Source of the DNA: Thermus sp. LT1-2-5
GTDB taxonomy: Bacteria; Deinococcota; Deinococci; Deinococcales; Thermaceae
Assembly (NCBI RefSeq): GCF_040363165.1
Contig: NZ_BSRG01000019.1
Location: 1-33,345 of the forward strand
DNA: 33,345 bases
Direction of reading: 5' to 3'
Part shown: positions 28,639 to 33,345 of the stretch, one piece after another
Numbering within the stretch: the stretch's first letter is position 1
Layout: every line of letters starts with the position of its first letter
Notes under the pieces: generated by a model
What the model saw: only the letters and a program-made list of their open reading frames with translations
What the model was told of the DNA's origin: nothing
The model's database searches: none
Position numbers and translations under genes: made by a program

Positions 28639-29754
28639 GTGCGCTTTGCCCTATTCCTCGCCTGGGCCCACCTAACGCGAAGACCTTTGCAGACCTCCTT
28701 GGCCCTTCTGGGGGTGGGGGTGGGGGTGGCCGTGCTCCTGGCCGCGCTTTCCCTTACCAACGGCTTCGTGAGCGGCCTGGTGCGGGCCACCCTCAAGGCC
28801 TACCCGCACCTGGTCCTGTTTAGCTTCACGGAAGACCTCCCGCCCCTTCCTCCCCACCCCGAGGTGGAAGGGGCGGCTCCTTTCGCCGCCACCAAGGCCC
28901 TTCTCACCCGGCCGGCGGAAGGGGCCCGAGGGCCGGGGGTGGACTTCGCTACCCTGGTGGGCTTGGGGGAGGGGGGCGAGGCCTTGTACCCCGAGCTCGG
29001 CTTGAAGCTGGCGCCGGGGGGCATCTACCTGGGCTCGGCCCTGATGCAGTCCCTGGGGGCGGTAGTGGGGGACCGGGTGTACGCCCTTTCCGCCACCCAG
29101 GAGCGGGTGGCGCTTCGGGTCTTGGGCTCCTTCCGCACGGGGAACTACCTCCTGGACTCAGGGTACGCCTTTGTGGACCTGGGCTCCGTGGAAAAGCTTG
29201 CTGGCCTCAAGGCCCAGGGCTACCAGGTGCGGCTCAAAGACCCCTGGCGGGCCAAGGAGGTGGGGGTGGCCTTGGCGGGCACCCACTTCTTCCCCCAGGC
29301 CTGGCAGGACACCCAGCGCACCCTCTTGGAGCAGCTTTCCCTGCAGAAGCGGGTGCTGGGGATCCTGGTCTTCCTCATTGTGGCCGTGGCCGCCTTGGGG
29401 GTGGCCAACCTTTTGGTGCTCAAGGTGGTGGAGAAGACCCCGGAGATCGCCCTCCTCCGGGCCATGGGGGCCTCGAGGCTCACCGTGGGCTTGGTCTTCG
29501 CCCTGGAAGGGGTGTTCCTGGGGGTGGGGGGCGTCCTCCTGGGCAACCTGCTCGGCTACCTCCTTTGCCTCTACCTCGCTTTGCGCCCCTTGGACCTGCC
29601 AGGGGAGCTTTACTTCCTCACCCACCTGCCAGTGGAGATGCGCCTTTCAGACTTCCTGGCGGTGAGCGGGGCGAGCCTTTGCGCCACCTTCCTCTCCGCG
29701 CTCCTGCCCCTTATCCGCGCCTTAAGGGTCCAGCCCGGGGTGGTCCTGCGGTAG
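28639..29754 (+). CDS. LolC/E-type (FtsX-domain) ABC transporter permease
   Basis: 371 residues from GTG. The topology is the MacB/LolC pattern: one N-terminal helix (about 20-40, TSLALLGVGVGVAVLL), a large extracytoplasmic domain (about 45-235) and three C-terminal helices starting at VLGILVFLIVAVAALGVANL. The cytoplasmic coupling stretch EKTPEIALLRAMGAS between the second and third helices is the FtsX-family hallmark that contacts the ATPase. No ATP-binding subunit is adjacent, so the partner must be elsewhere. The earlier in-frame start at 28567 lies within the 3D-protein gene and is rejected. Confidence 0.85.
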   Translation: MRFALFLAWAHLTRRPLQTSLALLGVGVGVAVLLAALSLTNGFVSGLVRATLKAYPHLVLFSFTEDLPPLPPHPEVEGAAPFAATKALLTRPAEGARGPGVDFATLVGLGEGGEALYPELGLKLAPGGIYLGSALMQSLGAVVGDRVYALSATQERVALRVLGSFRTGNYLLDSGYAFVDLGSVEKLAGLKAQGYQVRLKDPWRAKEVGVALAGTHFFPQAWQDTQRTLLEQLSLQKRVLGILVFLIVAVAALGVANLLVLKVVEKTPEIALLRAMGASRLTVGLVFALEGVFLGVGGVLLGNLLGYLLCLYLALRPLDLPGELYFLTHLPVEMRLSDFLAVSGASLCATFLSALLPLIRALRVQPGVVLR

Positions 29755-29783
29755 TTGCATGGGCGGGGCTTCTGCCCTAAACT
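29755..29783 (+). promoter_or_regulatory. Promoter of tRNA-Thr
   Basis: TTGCAT (29755-29760), a 17-bp spacer and TAAACT (29778-29783) are present. Predicted start is near 29790, just before the tRNA. The -35 begins directly after the permease stop codon. Confidence 0.7.
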
Positions 29784-29794
29784 CTTCTGGGCGG

Positions 29795-29869
29795 GCCGGT
29801 GTAGCTCAGCGGTAGAGCAACCGCCTCGTAAGCGGTAGGCCGCCGGTTCAAATCCGGCCACCGGCTCCA
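29795..29869 (+). tRNA. tRNA-Thr (anticodon CGT)
   Basis: 75 nt with complete cloverleaf: acceptor GCCGGTG/CACCGGC, D arm GCTC/GAGC, anticodon stem ACCGC/GCGGT with loop CTCGTAA (anticodon CGT at 29827-29829), T arm GCCGG/CCGGC with TTCAAAT loop, discriminator T and an encoded CCA. It reads the ACG threonine codon. That codon is strikingly preferred in the nearby tuf gene. Confidence 0.97.
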
Positions 29870-29899
29870 GACCCCCCGCCTGCGGGCGGGGGTCTTTTT
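29869..29899 (+). terminator. Intrinsic terminator after tRNA-Thr
   Basis: GACCCCC and GCC pair with GGC and GGGGGTC around a short TGC-type loop (one extra C bulged), followed by TTTTT. It separates the tRNA from the str operon. Confidence 0.85.
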
Positions 29900-29903
29900 G
29901 TGC

Positions 29904-29932
29904 TTGCCAAAAGGCTCCAAGCCATGTACACT
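29904..29932 (+). promoter_or_regulatory. str operon promoter
   Basis: TTGCCA (29904-29909), an exact 17-bp spacer and TACACT (29927-29932) are present. Transcription should begin near 29939, giving a leader of about 115 nt. Confidence 0.75.
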
Positions 29933-29938
29933 AGGCAA

Positions 29939-30053
29939 GTTGAGGGCCCTCAGGGCCAGCCCCTGGTCCTGAGGGTGGTGCCCTGTGTGGGCTAAACCGG
30001 GAATCCTCCCGGGCGGATCTTGAGAACACGGGGGCAAGTCCAAGAAGAAGGGA
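29939..30053 (+). promoter_or_regulatory. Structured 5' leader of the str operon
   Basis: A long hairpin pairs CCCTCAGGGCCAG (29948-29960) with CTGGTCCTGAGGG (29964-29976), 13 positions with one G-T and loop CCC. A second hairpin CCGGG/CCCGG lies around 29997-30012. AAGGGAG at the end can be the ribosome site. No T-run follows the stems, so control of translation or RNA stability is more likely than termination. Confidence 0.55.
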
Positions 30054-30467
30054 GTGGTGGCACTGCCGACGATCAACCAGCTGGTCAGAAAGGGCCGCGA
30101 GAAGGTCCAAAAGAAGAGCAAGGTTCCGGCCTTGAAGGGCTCGCCCTTCCGCCGGGGGGTGTGCACGGTGGTGCGCACGGTTACCCCTAAGAAGCCCAAC
30201 TCCGCCCTTCGGAAGGTGGCCAAGGTGCGCCTCACCTCGGGCTACGAGGTCACCGCCTACATCCCTGGCGAGGGGCACAACCTCCAGGAGCACTCCGTGG
30301 TCCTCATCCGGGGTGGCCGTGTGAAGGACCTGCCGGGCGTGCGCTACCACATCGTCCGCGGGGTCTACGACACCCAGGGCGTGAAGGACCGGAAGAAGAG
30401 CCGCTCCAAGTACGGGACCAAGAAGCCTAAGGAAACCAAAGGTGCGGCCCCGGCCAAGAAGAAGTAG
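30054..30467 (+). CDS. rpsL: 30S ribosomal protein S12
   Basis: 137 codons from the first GTG. S12 sits at the decoding centre and monitors codon-anticodon pairing; streptomycin-resistance positions lie in [17 protein letters not shown] and the [10 protein letters not shown] region, both intact and wild type in appearance. The start is uncertain: GTG at 30054 or 30057 lies almost on the AAGGGAG ribosome site, while CTG at 30063, just before PTINQL, has ideal spacing. It is the first gene of rpsL-rpsG-fusA-tuf. Confidence 0.95.
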   Translation: MVALPTINQLVRKGREKVQKKSKVPALKGSPFRRGVCTVVRTVTPKKPNSALRKVAKVRLTSGYEVTAYIPGEGHNLQEHSVVLIRGGRVKDLPGVRYHIVRGVYDTQGVKDRKKSRSKYGTKKPKETKGAAPAKKK

Positions 30468-30474
30468 GTGAGCT

Positions 30475-30945
30475 ATGGCGCGGAGAAGAAGAGCAGAGGT
30501 ACGCCAACTCCAGCCCGATCTGGTCTACGGGGACGTGGTGGTGTCGGCTTTCATCAACAAGATCATGCGGGAAGGGAAGAAGAACCTGGCTGCCCGCATC
30601 TTCTACGAGGCCTGCCGCATCATCCAGGAGAAGACCGGGCAGGAGCCTTTGAAGGTCTTTAAGCAGGCGGTGGAGAACGTGAAGCCCCGCATGGAGGTGC
30701 GTTCCCGCCGCGTGGGCGGGGCCAACTATCAGGTGCCCATGGAGGTTTCTCCCCGCCGACAGCAGTCCTTGGCCCTGCGCTGGCTGGTGCAGGCAGCCAA
30801 CCAGCGCCCCGAGCGCGGCGCCGCGGTGCGCATCGCTCACGAACTCATGGACGCCGCCGAGGGCAAGGGCGGGGCGATCAAGAAGAAGGAGGACGTGGAG
30901 CGCATGGCCGAGGCCAACCGCGCCTACGCCCACTACCGGTGGTAA
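30475..30945 (+). CDS. rpsG: 30S ribosomal protein S7
   Basis: 156 residues, as in other Thermus. S7 nucleates assembly of the 16S 3' domain and lines the E site. The basic N-terminus [10 protein letters not shown], the [18 protein letters not shown] helix and the [16 protein letters not shown] beta-hairpin are typical, and the C-terminal [14 protein letters not shown] is complete. It lies 7 nt after rpsL and 3 nt before fusA. In E. coli S7 represses this operon; whether a similar site exists here is not evident in the very short gap. Confidence 0.96.
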   Translation: MARRRRAEVRQLQPDLVYGDVVVSAFINKIMREGKKNLAARIFYEACRIIQEKTGQEPLKVFKQAVENVKPRMEVRSRRVGGANYQVPMEVSPRRQQSLALRWLVQAANQRPERGAAVRIAHELMDAAEGKGGAIKKKEDVERMAEANRAYAHYRW

Positions 30946-30948
30946 ACC

Positions 30949-33024
30949 ATGGCGGTTAAGGTAGCGTACGACCTAAAACGGCTCCGCAACATCGGCATCG
31001 CCGCGCACATCGACGCCGGCAAGACCACCACCACCGAGCGCATCCTCTACTACACCGGCAAGATCCACAAGATCGGCGAGGTCCACGAGGGCGCGGCCAC
31101 CATGGACTTCATGGAGCAGGAAAGGGAGCGGGGCATCACCATCACCGCCGCCGTGACCACCTGCTTCTGGAAGGACCACCGCATTAACATCATCGACACC
31201 CCGGGCCACGTGGACTTCACCATCGAGGTGGAGCGCTCCATGCGGGTGCTGGACGGGGCCATCGTGGTCTTTGACTCCAGCCAGGGGGTGGAGCCCCAGT
31301 CGGAAACCGTCTGGCGCCAGGCGGAGAAGTACAAGGTGCCCCGCATCGCTTTCGCCAACAAGATGGACAAGACGGGGGCCGACCTTTGGCTGGTGATCCG
31401 CACCATGCAGGAGCGCCTGGGGGCGCGTCCGGTGGTGATGCAGCTCCCCATCGGCCGGGAGGAAACCTTCTCGGGGATCATCGACGTTCTACGCATGAAG
31501 GCCTACACCTACGGCAACGATCTGGGGACGGACATCCGGGAGATCCCCATCCCCGAGGAGTACCTGGACCAGGCCCGGGAGTACCACGAGAAGCTCATCG
31601 AGGTCGCCGCCGACTTTGACGAGAACATCATGCTCAAGTACCTCGAGGGCGAAGAGCCCAGCGAGGAAGAGCTGGTGGCGGCCATCCGCAAGGGCACCAT
31701 CGACATCAAAATCACCCCGGTGTTCCTGGGCTCGGCCCTGAAGAACAAGGGGGTGCAGCTCCTCCTGGATGCGGTGGTGGACTACCTGCCCTCCCCCTTG
31801 GACATCCCCCCCATCCGGGGCACCACGCCGGAAGGGGAAGAGGTGGAGATCCACCCCGACCCCGACGGCCCCTTGGCGGCCTTGGCCTTCAAGATCATGG
31901 CCGACCCCTACGTGGGCCGCCTCACCTTCATCCGCGTCTACTCCGGCACCATCACCTCCGGCTCTTACGTCTACAACACCACCAAGGGCCGCAAGGAGCG
32001 GGTGGCCCGGCTTCTTCGGATGCACGCCAACCACCGGGAGGAGGTGGAGGAGCTCAGGGCCGGGGACCTGGGGGCGGTGGTGGGCCTGAAGGAAACCATC
32101 ACCGGGGACACCCTGGTGGGCGAGGACGCTCCCCGGGTGGTCCTGGAGTCCATTGAGATCCCCGAGCCGGTTATCGACGTGGCCATCGAGCCCAAGACCA
32201 AGGCGGACCAGGACAAGCTTTCCCAGGCCCTGGCCCGTTTGGCGGAGGAAGACCCCACCTTCCGGGTGTCCACCCACCCCGAAACCGGCCAGACCATCAT
32301 CTCCGGGATGGGCGAGCTCCACCTGGAGATCATCGTGGACCGGCTCAAGCGGGAGTTCAAGGTGGACGCCAACGTGGGCAAGCCCCAGGTGGCCTACCGG
32401 GAAACCATCACCCGCCCCGTGGACGTGGAGGGCAAGTTCATCCGCCAGACCGGTGGCCGGGGCCAGTACGGCCACGTGAAGATCAAGGCCGAGCCCCTGC
32501 CTCGAGGCTCCGGCTTCGAGTTCGTCAACGCCATCGTGGGCGGCGTGATCCCCAAGGAGTACATCCCCGCCGTCCAGAAGGGCATTGAAGAGGCCATGCA
32601 GTCGGGGCCCCTCATCGGCTTCCCCGTGGTGGACGTCAGGGTCACCCTTTACGACGGCTCCTACCACGAGGTGGACTCCTCGGAAATGGCCTTCAAGATC
32701 GCCGGCTCCATGGCCATCAAGGAGGCGGTGCAGAAGGGGGACCCGGTGATCCTCGAGCCCATCATGCGGGTGGAGGTCACCACCCCCGAGGAGTACATGG
32801 GGGATGTCATTGGCGACCTGAACTCCCGCCGGGGCCAGATCCTGGGGATGGAACCCCGGGGCAACGCCCAGGTGATCCGGGCCTATGTGCCCCTGGCGGA
32901 GATGTTCGGCTACGCCACCGATCTGCGTTCCAAGACCCAAGGGCGGGGCTCCTTCGTCATGTTCTTTGACCACTACCAGGAGGTCCCCAAGCAGGTGCAG
33001 GAGAAGCTCATCAAGGGGCAGTAA
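30949..33024 (+). CDS. fusA: Translation elongation factor G
   Basis: 691 residues, the Thermus EF-G length. The GTP-binding motifs are AHIDAGKT (19-26), DTPGH (83-87) and NKMD (137-140), with switch I RGITITAA (61-68). Domains II-V follow, including GMGELHLEI and the domain [14 protein letters not shown] region. EF-G moves tRNA and mRNA after peptide bond formation and helps recycle ribosomes. Codon use is typical of this genome (ACC, GCC, ATC), in sharp contrast to tuf downstream. Confidence 0.97.
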   Translation: MAVKVAYDLKRLRNIGIAAHIDAGKTTTTERILYYTGKIHKIGEVHEGAATMDFMEQERERGITITAAVTTCFWKDHRINIIDTPGHVDFTIEVERSMRVLDGAIVVFDSSQGVEPQSETVWRQAEKYKVPRIAFANKMDKTGADLWLVIRTMQERLGARPVVMQLPIGREETFSGIIDVLRMKAYTYGNDLGTDIREIPIPEEYLDQAREYHEKLIEVAADFDENIMLKYLEGEEPSEEELVAAIRKGTIDIKITPVFLGSALKNKGVQLLLDAVVDYLPSPLDIPPIRGTTPEGEEVEIHPDPDGPLAALAFKIMADPYVGRLTFIRVYSGTITSGSYVYNTTKGRKERVARLLRMHANHREEVEELRAGDLGAVVGLKETITGDTLVGEDAPRVVLESIEIPEPVIDVAIEPKTKADQDKLSQALARLAEEDPTFRVSTHPETGQTIISGMGELHLEIIVDRLKREFKVDANVGKPQVAYRETITRPVDVEGKFIRQTGGRGQYGHVKIKAEPLPRGSGFEFVNAIVGGVIPKEYIPAVQKGIEEAMQSGPLIGFPVVDVRVTLYDGSYHEVDSSEMAFKIAGSMAIKEAVQKGDPVILEPIMRVEVTTPEEYMGDVIGDLNSRRGQILGMEPRGNAQVIRAYVPLAEMFGYATDLRSKTQGRGSFVMFFDHYQEVPKQVQEKLIKGQ

Positions 33025-33035
33025 GGACGCATTAG

Positions 33036-33057
33036 GGGTGGGCCTTAGGGCCCACCC
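33036..33057 (+). promoter_or_regulatory. Hairpin between fusA and tuf
   Basis: A perfect 9-bp stem GGGTGGGCC/GGCCCACCC encloses loop TTAG. No T-run follows, so it is unlikely to be a terminator. It may be a processing or stability element that sets tuf mRNA apart from the rest. Confidence 0.5.
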
Positions 33058-33081
33058 GTGCTTGCCGAAAGGAGAACGAAG

Positions 33082-33345
<264 letters not shown>

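Overview
The window looks like chromosomal DNA of a Thermus species. The G+C content is very high, coding density is extreme, and many proteins look close to well-studied T. thermophilus or T. aquaticus proteins as I remember them: a 181-residue HPRT, 329-residue TrpD, 307-residue proline dehydrogenase, 516-residue P5C dehydrogenase (Cys322/Glu288), an M.TaqI-like methyltransferase, and an rpsL-rpsG-fusA-tuf str operon. The species cannot be fixed from sequence alone.

Layout. 1-392: end of an unknown gene, a structured RNA candidate with an intrinsic terminator, then a short promoter-terminator cassette. 391-1814 (-): SCP2-domain protein and zinc alcohol dehydrogenase. 1867-2319 (+): HAD-like protein. 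2276-6478 (-): gyrB-hrpB. 6606-6992 (+): small membrane protein. 6974-9394 (-): kbl and a TaqI-type DNA methyltransferase with no restriction partner. 9504-10403 (+): DUF4032/ParB-like protein. 10530-12030 (+): CsgG-like lipoprotein and a secreted partner. 12106-15249 (+): GntR regulator, proline dehydrogenase and P5C dehydrogenase. 15255-18330 (+): trp attenuator, trpE, trpG, trpD. 18327-23139 (-): a tightly overlapping six-gene run of crotonase, rluB-type pseudouridine synthase, hpt, yhhQ-type transporter, aldo/keto reductase and purA. 23185-27135 (+): truB, ald, Asp23-family gene and fakA-like gene. 27197-27995 (+): frameshifted lipoprotein gene. 28191-29754 (+): 3D-domain protein and LolC/E-type permease. 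29795-29869: tRNA-Thr(CGT). 29904 to the end: the str operon, with tuf cut by the window edge.

How the genes work together. The proline block forms a complete two-step proline-to-glutamate pathway behind a probably self-regulated GntR repressor. The trp block is controlled by a classic ribosome-dependent attenuator whose leader peptide carries two adjacent Trp codons. The six-gene minus-strand run combines purine salvage and AMP synthesis (hpt, purA) with a transporter of the 7-deazapurine family.

Three cross-cutting signals stand out. First, the palindrome CCTCGAGG occurs at least 22 times in 33 kb, where base composition predicts one or two, and its TCGA core is the site expected for the encoded methyltransferase. 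Second, six start codons lie exactly 6 nt after a TANNNT -10 hexamer, which indicates leaderless mRNAs. Third, there is an unassigned structured RNA candidate at the left edge. No CRISPR array, prophage or insertion sequence was seen.
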